A DNA stretch of 64,000 bases from Macrosoma leucophasiata (GCA_036365455.1 JAWQUS010000022.1:4588001-4652000); one strand, 5' to 3'; numbered from the stretch's first letter, positions 1 through 11,044 are shown. A program made the numbers and translations. Notes: generated from the sequence alone by a model not told the origin.

Positions 1-151
1 GCCAGTAACATTTTCCTTTCTATTTCTTTATATTATTATCAGTAATGGTTTAAGTTAGTATTGGGTACGATGGGGTTGACATGTCGTGGGACGAAACCCC
101 TTTAAAAAAAATAAAAAAATCGACGTGTGGCACTCGGGGACTGCCGCGATA

Positions 152-487
152 AAGCTATTGCATAGCATTTTGTATCAAATTATGCAATAGTTATTTATTT
201 ATTTTATTTATGCAGTATTTCTTTTTTCTTTGATATTAATTCAAGTTACACTTTTTGAGCGTGGTGACCGATAGTAAAACATTTTTTTTTCTTTTATTTA
301 ATAAAAAAGTTAGTATTACGCACACAAACACCGTGTCGAAGACTGCTGAAAAGAAACGACGTTAGACAATGCACGGCCTTCAAGCCACACCTCCCGTCGG
401 AGTGGGGAGCGTGAGGTTTTTTCGTTACGAAATTTCTGAATTCGGTCCCCGCCCTCAAGGCCATCGATAGAAGCTATGCAATAGCTT
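152..487. mobile_element. Possible MITE with 15-bp inverted ends
   Basis: AAGCTATTGCATAGC at 152-166 and its exact reverse complement at 473-487. Interior has no coding sign; the 67-residue ORF here is not supported. Confidence 0.4.
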
Positions 488-829
488 AAAAAAAGAAAAA
501 AAAGTCGTTTGATGTACAAAAGTCATTTTCTTATTTTTTGAGATATGCCACTTCAATTCTAAAGGTGTGAAACCATATTGGGAGTAACCTTTATTTCGTA
601 ATCGACATTTTGATCGTTGCAGTGCAGTCATCATAATTTTACGATAAAAATTTTAATGTACTTATTACGACATTGTATGGCATACTTAATTACGTAAAAC
701 CGTACCATCCAGCGACCACTCGAATAAATAAAATTGGAGTGTCTGTTTGTAATATAAAAATAACCGCTTTATACTACATGTAAATGTGTAGGTTGGTTGT
801 ATACACGCTACATGCATACAATGGAGTCA

Positions 830-1067
830 AAACATTTTTTTTTAGAATTTTTGTCTGTCTGTCTGTTTTTTTGGCTGTCTGTCTGTTTGTCCCAGCTAAT
901 CTCGGCTCGGCTGGACCGATCTTGACGGGTACTTTCACGGGGAAATAGTTTATGTAATAATAATAAAATAACTTAGGCTTTAATATTAGCTGCGCCCACG
1001 ACTTTGTCCGGGTAGACACTGAACCATCATAAACTCTCACGCGGACGAAGTCGCGGGCACGGTTAGT
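830..1067. mobile_element. Helitron-like dispersed repeat
   Basis: A GTCTGTCTGTCTGT run, a GGCTGGACCGATCTTGACGG block and a hairpin-like pair ACTTTGTCCG / CGGACGAAGT ending GGTTAGT. Similar pieces occur near 21350 and 47310. The class is inferred from the end pattern only. Confidence 0.35.
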
Positions 1068-1069
1068 TA

Positions 1070-1130
1070 CGAATACGAAATATCGTTTACTTGACACTGG
1101 CGATATGCGTAACAGCGATGCCATTATATT
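1070..1130. repeat. Short dispersed repeat
   Basis: CGAAATATCGTTTACTTGAC and the next 40 bases recur at 22318-22378 with few changes, same orientation. Confidence 0.45.
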
Positions 1131-1334
1131 AAAAAAAAATGTAATATTAATTTACTTCTACTGTTAAATTAATGAGACCCCGTTTCAAATGTCCACACTT
1201 AAGTCGCACAACTTCCATTAAAACTGTCGTTTTGCATTATAATAATGGCTTATCTAATATTATTATGCGCATAGTTTAATTATTACTCGCAATCAATTTT
1301 ATGTAAGTAAGTATAAATATATATAAAAAAGTCA

Positions 1335-1518
1335 ACTGGTCTACTGGTGGTAGAGTTCTAAGAGTAGGAACTCAAGGGCGTAGGCACCACCACATTACCT
1401 AACCTATTTGCCGCTAAATAGTAGTGTTTGGCACTATCGTGTTCGGGTTAGATGGTAATGTATGGCCCCGTAATAACTATCACAGAGACATTACACCTTA
1501 GGTCTCAGGAGTGGCAAC
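1335..1518 (+). mobile_element. Rep-A, 3' part replaced by MITE-B
   Basis: Starts CTACTGGTGGTAGAG and runs through the conserved CACTATCGTGTTC and GGTCTCAGGAGTGGCAAC blocks, stopping where MITE-B begins. Confidence 0.6.
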
Positions 1519-1811
1519 CATAGAGCAACGCGGCCCACCGGTCGCGGCAGACCGGAGGGGAGTAGCCATAGCGTTTATTACCGATACAAAACAGTCTATC
1601 ATTGTTTGCGGGGGGAAATGCGTGTAACACACACGCACACTACAAAAATCGTCTATTACTACGAAACTCACACTTTGACTTTAACAAAATACAGAAACAA
1701 TTTCACGCTCACATTTAAACATCTAGGCGACAGGTATAGGCCCATTTGGGCTTGTACTTTGACAGAGGGGAAAGCCTGCATATGGCTTCTCTCCTCCGGT
1801 GTTGCTCTATG
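1519..1811. mobile_element. MITE-B
   Basis: CATAGAGCAAC...GTTGCTCTATG ends with long imperfect TIRs (GGACCGGAGGGGAGTAGCCAT type). The 68-residue ORF inside is part of the repeat. Confidence 0.75.
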
Positions 1812-2470
1812 ACTTAGACAAACATGGATAAAAGACATGTTTTATGTCAATGCAAACACAGATAACAACAAATCTTGAGATGTTTTGCTGAAATGATAGG
1901 TTTGACAGCAGTGCGAACGCTAGCACCAGCAAGACATATTATTATCGCAATACATATTTCATGCGACGAGTTGCGAAACAACATCAAGTTTAATGTTTTT
2001 AGTGCAAACTAGGGGTAATAGTAATAAATATAAACAATAACTTTGACGTACGTTTCGTTCAAGTTTAAATGTTGAAATAGTTGTAGGTACCTATAATACA
2101 TATCAGCATTTTTTTTAAATAACATCTACATAATTTCGACATTTACAACCTTTAATTGGCGTGTTTGTTTGTGTTAAAAAAAACGACCCAAACCGGGTGA
2201 CATGCCTATTTGTTTTTGTGTATGTTATGATTTTATGTAAAAATGATAAATTAATAATTAATGAAGCTCTGTCGTATCAAGTTGAAGTCAAAAACAATAA
2301 ATCTTCAGAAACGGAATGAAAAATTCTACGCACAAGCCATTCTCTGGCACAGGGTAATTATTTTTTTTTTCTATTTATTTATGGAGCTTTATCGCTTGGC
2401 AATTCTGCCGCTCCCGTAAAGACACATTAAAATGTGCAATAATCAAGTTTTTTTAAACGCCACTTCTCGT

Positions 2471-2860
2471 TTTTACTGGTTGCAGAGCTCCAGTGACGGA
2501 GCTCGCGGGCGTAGGCACCACCGCATTATTAGGCTGGGGCTCGCCGATTGCCCGGTGAAGTAGACTAGTGCCGTCTTGAGACAGGAAGCCTACACAAAGG
2601 CCAACCTAAAAAAAAATACCACCGCATTACCTAATATAGGTACTTGCCGCTTAATGGTAAGACTTCAGCACTATCGTGTTCCGGTCAGGTGGTAATGTAC
2701 GGCCCTGTAATTTCCGGCGCAGAGGCATAACACCTTAGGCCTCAGGAGTGGCAACGCATCTGCATTTTGACCTCTGGTCATTGTGTGGGTGTCTATAGCC
2801 TGTACTGCCTATACAATGTGAACTGGATGCTTGTTTGCCACTTTTATTGCATTAAAAAAA
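2471..2860 (+). mobile_element. Rep-A with an 89-bp insert
   Basis: Full-length Rep-A from TTTTACTGGT to its A-tail; interrupted at 2529-2617. Confidence 0.7.
2529..2617 (+). mobile_element. Short A-tailed retroposed insert, source unknown
   Basis: 89 bp ending in A9 and T, flanked by exact 12-bp copies of ACCACCGCATTA (2517-2528 and 2618-2629). The A-tail and duplication are hallmarks of LINE-driven retroposition. The body (GGGCTCGCCGATTGCCCGG ...) is not recognised. Confidence 0.6.
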
Positions 2861-2871
2861 CATGGGCCTAA

Positions 2872-2980
2872 ACGTTACCGGTGAATTGGAGGTTTTTGCA
2901 TGTGCGTATGCATTCATGGCAAATGCATGCCACATGACACATTGCCTACCCCTTCGGGGATACCAGACGTGAAGTTACAT
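2872..2980 (+). mobile_element. SINE-H 3' fragment
   Basis: GTTTTTGCATGTGCGTATGC, CTACCCCTTCGGGGAT and GTGAAGTTAC match the 3' end of SINE-H; diverged. Confidence 0.5.
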
Positions 2981-3180
2981 TTTTCATTATGCAACAAAGG
3001 AAACGGTTTATCTTGACTTGAAAGCTTTGAAAGCAGGAACATTGAATTCCTATTTGTAATTTTCTACCGTCAAACTAACCACGTACCACAAATAACGCGT
3101 TTACGTAATGAGCTTTGTGAAATTGTGGTTTTTGCTTTTTACACTCCGATGTACCTAAATAACTTGCAGCGTGGCTAAAG

Positions 3181-4165
3181 GACTTATTACACGGCACGGT
3201 ATTCAGGTACGGTAGTGTAATAACATTTAGGGAGTTAGGGCCCTAATTAGGGCGACCGGAGCGGCCCGTGTATAGGACTTATTACACGGCACTGTATTCA
3301 GGATACGATAGCAAGGGTCAGGGTAGTGTAATAACATTTAGGGAGTTAGGGCCCTAATTAGGGCGACCGGAGCGGCCCGTGTATAGGACTTATTACACCT
3401 CACGGTATTCAGGATACGATAGCAAGGGTCAGGGTAGTGTAATAACCTTTAGGGAGTTAGGGCCTTAGTTACGGCGACCGGAGCGGCCCGTGTATAGGAC
3501 TTATTACACGGCACGGTGTTCAGGATACGATAGCAAGGGTCAGAGTAGTGTAATAAAATGTAGGGAGTTAGGGCCCTAATTACCGCGACCGGAGCGGCCC
3601 GTGTATAGGACTTATTACACCTCACGGTATTCAGGATACGATAGCAAGGGTCAGGGTAGTGTAATAACCTTTAGGGAGTTAGGGCCTTAGTTACGGCGAC
3701 CGGAGCGGCCCGTGTATAGGACTTATTACACGGCACGGTGTTCAGGATACGATAGCAAGGGTCAGAGTAGTGTAATAAAATGTAGGGAGTTAGGGCCCTA
3801 ATTACCGCGACCGGAGCGGCCCGTGTATAGGACTTATTACACCTCACGGTATTCAGGATACGATAGCAAGGGTCAGGGTAGTGTAATAACCTTTAGGGAG
3901 TTAGGGCCTTAGTTACGGCGACCGGAGCGGCCCGTGTATAGGACTTATTACACGGCACGGTGTTCAGGATACGATAGCAAGGGTCAGAGTAGTGTAATAA
4001 AATTTAGGGAGTTAGGGCCCTAATTACCGCGACCGGAGCGGCCCGTGTATAGGACTTATTACACCTCACGGTATTCAGGATACGATAGCAAGGGTCAGGG
4101 TAGTGTAATAACGCGATATTATTAAAAAATTAGGGCGACCGGAGCGGCCTGTGTATTTATACTGT
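3181..4165. repeat. 111-bp satellite array with 222-bp higher-order units
   Basis: Nine units begin at GACTTATTACAC: 3181 (short, 95 bp), 3276, 3387, 3498, 3609, 3720, 3831, 3942 and 4053, exactly 111 bp apart. From 3387 two types alternate: one with ACCTCAC and CCTTTAGGG, the other with ACGGCAC, GGTGTTC and AGAGTAGTG. The unit is part of the dispersed Fold-C element. Confidence 0.85.
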
Positions 4166-4241
4166 GATTGAGTGAGGGCGCTGTCGACCGAATAGTGTTA
4201 TAAGCGGCAACCCGGCGCCCTTTCTGCCGGACCCTGAATAG
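4166..4241. mobile_element. Fold-C element, right end after the array
   Basis: GTCGACCGAATAGTGTTATA, GCGGCAACCCGGCG and CGGACCCTGAATAG match the right end of the copy at 13756-14175, so the array is an amplified left part of one Fold-C copy. Confidence 0.55.
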
Positions 4242-4496
4242 CCTTTAATCACCTACTTAGTGCCGACAAACAAAACTGTCACAAGTCACAAAAACCGGAT
4301 TCGTGTCGGTGAAAGTCGAGTAGGTAATGAATTAAATTAAAAATACCTATTACTTAAAGCAAACTAAAGCATTACTAATATATAATAACTTGAGGTTAAA
4401 GAAAGAAGGAAAATATTTTTATTTCGAATAGATCTTTACAGATACTTTCAAAACGACTAGAAATCACAAGTTATCTATAATGAATAACTTTATCAT

Positions 4497-4694
4497 TAAA
4501 TCGCAACGTACCTTCACGCCTGAAATCCCCTAAGAGGTAGGCAGAGGTAAATGCATGCATTTAAGCATACATGCAAACACCCACGATGACGCCGGTGACG
4601 TTTTGGCCCATGTAACAGGTGGCGAGCCTGTTGACATCTCCGGGCACATTACCAAACTTCGAGGTACTGGGAAATTTTTAGGAACTGGAAAAAT
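4497..4694 (-). mobile_element. SINE-H 3' half
   Basis: Reverse of the SINE-H tail: CACGCCTGAAATCCCC, GTAACAGGTGGCGAGCCTG, CTCCGGGCACATTACC. The tRNA head is absent; a Rep-A piece is joined at 4695. Confidence 0.6.
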
Positions 4695-4785
4695 GGAAGT
4701 GACAAACAAGCATGCAGTTCACATTGATGTAAACTTGTAAAATTATGACTGCAGCCTATAGACACCCACACGAAGACCGAGGTAA
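4695..4785 (-). mobile_element. Rep-A 3' fragment
   Basis: AAGCATGCAGTTCACATTGA and GCAGCCTATAGACACCC in reverse orientation. Confidence 0.55.
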
Positions 4786-4813
4786 TTATAGGTATGTCAC
4801 ATCCTTATTTGTA

Positions 4814-5819
4814 GGGGAGAGGGGGGCAAGACGGGGTTGCGGGCAAGACGGGGTTGCGGGCAAGACGGGGCAACGGCTTTATACAGCGTAACATTTGACC
4901 AACGTCGTCATGATGTCAATCAATTAGCACAGAGGTCGGGTAAAAACACTTTCACATTTGTTAAATAATTGAAAAAAACTGAATTTTGCCAAATCCCTTG
5001 TAATTTTTGCATTTCACTTGATTAGTGTTAGTGGTCTAAATTTTGTTATTACAGGTACTGTGTTTTTTTTTCATATGTTTAAAGATTCACGAAAACAGGC
5101 AAGTAGCTACTTATTACCATATGAATACCGCTTTTTGTTTAATAATTTATTAAAGTTCGCAAGGCATGCGAGGCCAAGATGGGGTATAGGGTACCCTCCA
5201 ACAAATTATGCCATTTCCAGCGACACGAAAAACAGCTAATGTAACAAAAAAGAGAAGGAAAACCGCAATAATTACCTCATCGCTCTATAAGAACGATTTG
5301 GAAGAAACGATTAAGAAAAAGAAGCTGGCAGATGATGCTAAGCAGAAAAGAAAACTAATAAAAGAACTTAGGAAACCACAAAAAAGATGCCAAGAAATGT
5401 AAAGTGACTAAAACGAAGAAAAGACGCCCTGTCTTTATTGTGCAGGTCGCTATTTAGAGTCTACAGAAGGATGGGTGGCATGTGCAGTGTGTGAATAATT
5501 GGCACACTGTAGTTGTGCTGGTGTCGAAGATGAAGACGAAGATATGGGGTATTATTGATGTGAATTTTGCCAGCAATCATAAATTTAAGACTTTTCACGT
5601 AATGATACTCATTATGATAATAATAATCTTGCAATTACGTAATAAGTACCATCGCCCCATCTTACCCTACCCAAGGGGCAAGATGGGGAGATTGGACTTA
5701 TTGAACATTTTTTAATTTATTTAAATAATTATCAAACAGGAGTTCCTAATAATTAGTGAATAATTAACATTTAAAAAATCTGATAATAGTTAACTACCCC
5801 GTCATGCCCCCCTCTCCCC
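4814..5819 (+). mobile_element. pogo-like DNA transposon remnant
   Basis: Ends are inverted repeats of about 23 bp (left GGGGAGAGGGGGGCAAGACG; right the reverse complement with one change), flanked by TA on both sides, as in pogo/Tc1-mariner elements. At 1006 bp it is internally deleted. The left end shows three tandem GGGCAAGACGGGG units. Confidence 0.65.
5208..5591 (+). pseudogene. pogo-like transposase C-terminal tail, broken
   Basis: Starts MPFPATRK, then a Lys-rich segment to a stop at 5402. A second frame continues with a Cys-rich finger (C-x2-C ... WVACAVC ... AHCSCAGVEDED ... C-x2-C) interrupted by in-frame stops. A basic segment followed by such a PHD-like finger is how many insect pogo/Jerky-type transposases end. 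The DDE catalytic part is missing. Confidence 0.5.
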
Positions 5820-6001
5820 TATAATTTTTTGTAAAAAGAAATTAAACAAAAAAAACATACGCGTCGAATTGAGAACCTCCTCCTTTATGAAGTCGGTTAA
5901 AAAAAGCATCGCATTACCTTATCTATCTCCTGCCAAATGGTAGTGTTCAGCACTATCGTGTTCCGGTTAGATGGCAATGGCCACGTAATAGCCACCACAC
6001 A

Positions 6002-6595
6002 CATAGAGCAACACCGGGGGAGTAGCCATATGCAGGCTTTCCCCTCTGTCAAAGTACAAGCCCAAATGGGCCTATACCTGTCGCCTAGGTGTTTAAATTT
6101 ATTTATTTATTTATTTATTCTTTATTGCATCAATAAAATATCGGTACAAATGGCGGACTTAACGCTTAAAGCGCTCTCTGCCAGTCAACCATTGGTAGTT
6201 AAAAAAAAATTGTTGGCGGTGCTAACAAAAAAAATAAACTAATAAATCGAGATATTCAGTTGGAATGGTACAATTAAATACAAAAATAAATATATTACAG
6301 AAACCAAAATAAATATTTAAATTATTTCTATACATACGTAATACACAAATAAATAACTATCATATAAATATATAATAAATATATACATATATATACATAT
6401 GTATACATAAATAGCGTGCGTGAAATTGTTTCTGTATTTTGTTAAAGTCATGGTGTGCGTTTCGTAGTAATAGACGATTTTTGTAGTGTGCACGCATTTT
6501 CCCCGCAAAACATTACAGACTGTATTGCATCGGTAATAAACGCTATGGCTACTCCCCTCCGGTCCGCCGCGGCCGGTGGCCCGTGTTGCTCTATG
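6002..6595. mobile_element. MITE-B with a nested LINE tail
   Basis: CATAGAGCAACACC at left and GTGTTGCTCTATG at right; interrupted at about 6096-6410. Its interior repeats match other MITE-B copies. Confidence 0.65.
6096..6410 (-). mobile_element. LINE 3' end fragment (jockey-like, tentative)
   Basis: (ATTT)n then CTTTATTGCATCAATAAAAT, TGGCGGACTTAACGC and CTCTCTGCCAGTCAACCATT, a 3'UTR common in insect jockey-type LINEs. The T-rich left end suggests - strand orientation. Confidence 0.4.
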
Positions 6596-7029
6596 ATCAT
6601 ACAGACATATCAACTTAAGTCGTCTAGTTTTAATGCATTTGCATTTTGACGGTGGTTTTTGTGTAGATGATAAGCTGCAATCATCACTTAACATCCATGT
6701 GAACTGCAAGCTTGTTTGCCAAGTTGGTAACATAAAAAAAATGACATTGGTACCTAGGTTTCAAGATAAATAGTGCCTAAATAGTATAATCGACGATCAA
6801 TTAAAATTTGAAATCCGTAAAATATTGCTAACAAGCGAAACGACGAATGTGGTGAAAATTTTATGCATACCTATGACCTAACTAATAATTGCAGCATAAT
6901 CGCTCTACCGATGCATAAAAATCCAGCCAAACACGAGTTGAAATTGATGAGCGATTGAGAGATTTCCTTTGCTTATCTAAATTAGCGGCCCGCCGCGGTA
7001 TCGCACGGGTTCAATGTTACCTACCCTCT

Positions 7030-7412
7030 CCTATTCATGTGTGTATCTTCACGCCAGGTCCCTAACGGGGTAGGCAGAGAGTGTAGAGCGCCAGATATCC
7101 CGGTACTGACATACCTCTCGCGCCTCGTCTACCTTCATCATTCTCTTCATACATGCACGCCGATTCCTAAAACTTTAGACCCCACCATCAGACAGAAGTC
7201 GACCTATTTGGTCATGGTAGGTCAGTCTTGGTCTTCCTGTGCCTCTGCAACCATCCACATTCGCATTGTAGGTATATCTGTTTAGTCATTCGCTCATTCG
7301 ACATTCTTTCTATATGCCCGAACCATCGGAGCATGCCTTTTTTCATTCTTACACCGATACTATCATTCACACTCCTATTCATCTTAGCGTTATATAGCCA
7401 TCCTCGATAAAT
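7030..7412 (-). mobile_element. RTE-D LINE 3' end
   Basis: On the - strand it encodes the ORF2 tail NRRACMKRMMKVDEAREV-like and RDIW...YPVRD and ends with GTGAAGATACATAC. The longest RTE-D piece in the window. Confidence 0.6.
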
Positions 7413-7515
7413 GGGCTATCTAACACTGAAAGAAGTTTTTTAAATCGGACGAGTAGTTCCTGAGATAGCGCGTTGAAACAAACAAACTCTTCAGATTTAT
7501 AATATTAGTAAGTGT
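7401..7515. repeat. Helitron-like internal fragment
   Basis: AGTTCCTGAGATAGCGCGTT and AACAAACAAACTCTTCAG followed by TATAATATTAGTA, a string common in insect Helitron-like repeats. Confidence 0.35.
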
Positions 7516-8144
7516 AGATGCAACAAACATCTCTTAGGTTTTACTGTAATCTATTGATATGTAGATATAAATTACCGGAGTTACATATTTCTTGCTTTTT
7601 TTATTAAATTGTAATTCAGTTCGTATTTCCTATTTTTAATTTTAAATTTTGCGCTTGCGCAACGAATGTGATTTGTTTAAATATGCATAATAATGTGGTT
7701 CGCTAGGTCAAGGTTTTTGAATAAAGAAACAAATTACCTACCTATTATGTTTTTCTTTCACAAACGCTATTATGGACAGTGATTACACCTACTACTATAG
7801 ATATCTACAAAAAAAGAAACTTCCGTAGGTGATTTGCCGTTATTACGATACTTCTACTAGGTTGTTAAATAACTTTTAGAACACTTTTGTTTAACACTCA
7901 TTTCACTAATTTCTATATCTAAATCTAACCAATATCTATATCGCGTCACGACCCGGTTCGTAAAATTAGTGAAATACTAGCTTGTTACTTTGAGAGTTGT
8001 TGAAATACCATCCCTGCAGGGATAAAGTGGGGGATGTAAATAAAAGTAAACTTTATTCAGATAACTTGAAAATGGAAGCTTATTTATCAATTTAAATTAG
8101 TCAAAGCCAGGTAGAGATTTTTGTAAAATTACCCAAAGAAAAAA

Positions 8145-8360
8145 AAAGGTCACAAACAAAAAAAAATAAAAAAAACACACACAACTTGCCTTGTATCGAA
8201 TCGCTATTCGTTATTAATATAATTTTACCCGAAGCAAAAAAAAAGAGCTCTTACACGAAACAAACAGTAAAAACAAAGGTCACACAACAATAAACAAATA
8301 TAAAAAAAAACACATAAATTGCCTTCTATCGAATCGCTATTCGCTACTATTATAATTTTA
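8145..8360. repeat. Tandem duplication
   Basis: AAAGGTCACA... to ATCGAATCGCTATTCG occurs twice (about 8146-8225 and 8275-8350). The 79-residue ORF across it is not supported. Confidence 0.6.
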
Positions 8361-8467
8361 CATTTTTTTGCATTGATCAATACCATCAAGGAAACTTCCA
8401 TAGATGATAACGCATAATTTTGTGATCGTGGAAAAAATATTAAAATGCATGTTGTAAAAAACAAGCG

Positions 8468-8998
8468 ATTTCACAAGTTTTTTTTATAAGGATGTTAGAA
8501 AAAAATGTTTTTTAGAATTCTATCCCTATAGGCAAAGCATCTTTACTCTGAGAGTTGGCAATTACCCACTATTTAAACGTAACTTCACGCCTGTAATCCC
8601 CGAAGGGGTAGGCAGAGGTAAATGCATGCATTCAAGCATACATGCAAACACCCACGATTCGCCGGTTACGTTTTTGGCCCATGTAACAGGTGGCGAGCCT
8701 GTTGACATCTCCGGGCACATTACCAAACTTTGAGGTACTGGGAAATTTCCAGAAAATGGAAAAATCCCAATAGAACCAGAGACAAAGGCTTTTTCACCAC
8801 TATCTCTGATAACCCCCTACCCGGGAATCGAACCCAGGACCTCAGCGTAGTAGTAGTGGCCTGCTACCACTAGGCTACCGAGGCAGTTTCACAAGTTTTT
8901 TTTTATAAGGACGTTAGAAGAAAAATGTTTTTCAGGATTCTATCCCTATAGGCAAAGCATCTTTACTCTGAGAGTTGGCAAGTACCCACTATTTAGCG
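8468..8998. repeat. 110-bp direct repeats around a SINE-H
   Basis: TTTCACAAGTTTTTTTTATA...GGCAAAGCATCTTTACTCTG...CCCACTATTTA at 8468-8575 and 8886-8996, with few changes, directly bracketing the SINE-H. Confidence 0.7.
8576..8887 (-). mobile_element. SINE-H, full length
   Basis: Minus strand reads a tRNA-like head (GCCTCGGTAGCCTAGTGGTA, then GGTTCGATTCCCGGG box B) and the shared tail CTTCGGGGATTACAGGCGTG. Confidence 0.75.
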
Positions 8999-9016
8999 GC
9001 ATGTAAATAAATTAAA

Positions 9017-9164
9017 ACATCCCACAGCGGGTTGGCCACTAACCCGTATCTCCACCAATCCGCATTGGAGCAGCGTGGTGGAGTAAGCTCCAGGCCTCCA
9101 AAAAAGGGGAGATACTCGTGCCCAGCAGTGGGACTTATAATGGGTTGCCATTATTATTATCTAT
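9017..9164 (+). mobile_element. 5S-SINE 3' part
   Basis: From CAGCGGGTTGGCCACTAACC to GTGGGACTTATAATGGG and (ATT)n; the 5S head is missing. Confidence 0.65.
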
Positions 9165-9168
9165 TTAT

Positions 9169-9428
9169 AAATTAATATCAATTGCTGTTCGTTAGTCTCG
9201 CTAAAACTCGAGAACGGCTCTACCGATTTGGCTAATTTTGGTATTGAATGATTTTTGGAAGAAATTTGAATTTCAGGGAAGGTTTAAAATGTAAGAAAAT
9301 ATGAAGAAATTGACGGGAAATAGTAAAAACCACAATTTCATTTTTCCATACAAATAGTCCGTATCTATCGGACCTTTGACACATTATTTCATTGTGAGGC
9401 AATACGAAGTTTGCCGGGTCAGCTAGTT
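9169..9428 (+). mobile_element. Hel-N Helitron-like element
   Basis: Starts TCAATTGCTGTTCGTTAGTC and ends GTTTGCCGGGTCAGCTAGT, consistent with Helitron 5'TC and 3'CTAG ends. Copies at 18597-18853, 45369-45610 and 59707-59950. Confidence 0.5.
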
Positions 9429-9774
9429 ATTAAAAAATTAATGCGGTGCCATCACCCTAGATCCCCATCCCTGGAGCTCTACCAGTGCGCTTTCATAAAA
9501 CACCCATACACTTAATATGGTATGCATGAATGCATGATGGAGTTTGCATCCTCTATTATGTAAGTAGAACTGTTCAACCAGTACCTACCTACAAGATAAT
9601 AACTAGATACAACTATACAACTTGAACCTCATTTTCTGACTCGCATTACTAGTACTGGAATTACTAGTCTCGTGGGCGGGACTATTCGCAGGGTTGTCAC
9701 TAAAATATTATGTAACAGATCCCATTTATTATTTTTATTTATTTATTTATTTCAGGCAACAATTGAACACTTGT

Positions 9775-9860
9775 TTGATTGATGTTAAGTGATGACTGTA
9801 GCTTATAGACCTGTAGACTGCATAAAACCGGCGGTCAAAATGCAGATTTATCCCAGGACG
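9775..9860 (-). mobile_element. Rep-A fragment, diverged
   Basis: TTGATGTTAAGTGATGACTG and GGTCAAAATGCAGAT in reverse Rep-A order. Confidence 0.35.
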
Positions 9861-10039
9861 CTGCTGCCCATCTTGCGTTATTGCACTTACTATCACCCCA
9901 TTGGAATGGTTTGTTGTCTTGACGCCAGCTTTTCTTTTTTGCTTACATAAATAAGTAATAGTGACGCTATTATTTAAACAAGACAAATATTGTTAAAAAT
10001 ATGACAAATTTTGAAAAATTTAAAACAAATAATAATGAG

Positions 10040-10073
10040 GTCTACTCTAGGTAAATATATACCTAGAGTAGAC
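10040..10073. repeat. Perfect hairpin, 14-bp arms
   Basis: GTCTACTCTAGGTA, 6-base loop, TACCTAGAGTAGAC. AT-rich flanks. Confidence 0.7.
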
Positions 10074-10198
10074 ATCGGGAACAAACAGCCCATTCCTTTT
10101 TTAAATTGATTTGACACATGTTTTTTATAACGTTTTCACGTTACTATGGAAAAGCGTAGGTAATGGTATGCATAAAAACTGGAATCATGCTATAAAGG

Positions 10199-10490
10199 TT
10201 TTTACTGGTGGTAGAGCTCCACTGACGGAGCTCGCGGGCGTATGCACCACTGCATTACCTAATATACTTGCCGCTAAATGGTAGTATTCAGCACTATCGT
10301 GTTCCGGTCAGGTGGTAATGTACGGCCCTGTAATTTCCGGCACAGAGGCATAACACCTAATGCCTCAGGAGTGGCAGCGCATCTGCATTTTGACCTCTGG
10401 TCATGATGTGGGTGTCTATAGGCTGCATTCATCACACAACATCAATGTGAACTGCATGCTTGTTTGCCACTTTGATTACATAGAAAAAAA
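10199..10490 (+). mobile_element. Rep-A, full length
   Basis: TTTACTGGTGGTAGAGCTCC start, GTTTGCCACTTTGATTACAT end and A-tail. Confidence 0.75.
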
Positions 10491-10541
10491 ATGAGGGAAT
10501 CTCCAGTCTAGTACCTACTTTAGTACATATAGATCAATGAC

Positions 10542-10679
10542 GCTGTCTTAGGAATCGGCGTGCATGTATGAAGAGAATGATGAAGGTAGACGAGGCACGA
10601 GAGGTATGTGAGGACCGGGATATCTGGCGCTTTACACTCTCTGCCTACCCCGTTAGGGACCTGGCGTGAAGATACATAC
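10542..10679 (+). mobile_element. RTE-D, 5'-truncated, with TSD
   Basis: LINE tail flanked by 15-bp copies ATATAGATCAATGAC (10527-10541) and ATATAGGTCAATGAC (10680-10694), one mismatch. Confidence 0.7.
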
Positions 10680-11044
10680 ATATAGGTCAATGACAAATAA
10701 TTCTATTTTTTAGTTTCTCTTTAACCAAAATCAATAAAAATGAAATATTTGTCTCGAAAAAGTTGACAGCCCTTATTGTAAGGTTATTATTTCGAAAAAC
10801 AAAATAAAACTCAACTCTAATGACTATGACATTTGATTCAAATTTCTTCAAAACTGTTGGAATGCAAAATAAGATGGAAAGAACCCACATTCGGTGTTTT
10901 TCCTGTAATTTCTAAGCCATCAAAACACCTCGAGATGAACTCGCTTGGCCGGTTCAAGAAATAACGCGAAGGGTTTATGGTGTAAACTCAAGGTCAAGGT
11001 CTAAAAAAACGCATTATATAAATAGAAAACAAACTTTATTTTTT

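Larger units (their letters stand above)
5900..6741 (+). mobile_element. Rep-A split by a MITE-B
   Basis: Rep-A body at 5900-6001 resumes at 6632-6741 with GAACTGCAAGCTTGTTTGCC and an A-tail. A MITE-B lies between. Confidence 0.6.

Noticed and set aside
3181..4165. CRISPR array
   Set aside because: Units are contiguous 111-bp tandem repeats without unique spacers, in eukaryotic DNA.
6317..6733. 138-residue ORF
   Set aside because: Spans LINE, MITE-B and Rep-A segments in nested order; a chance frame.
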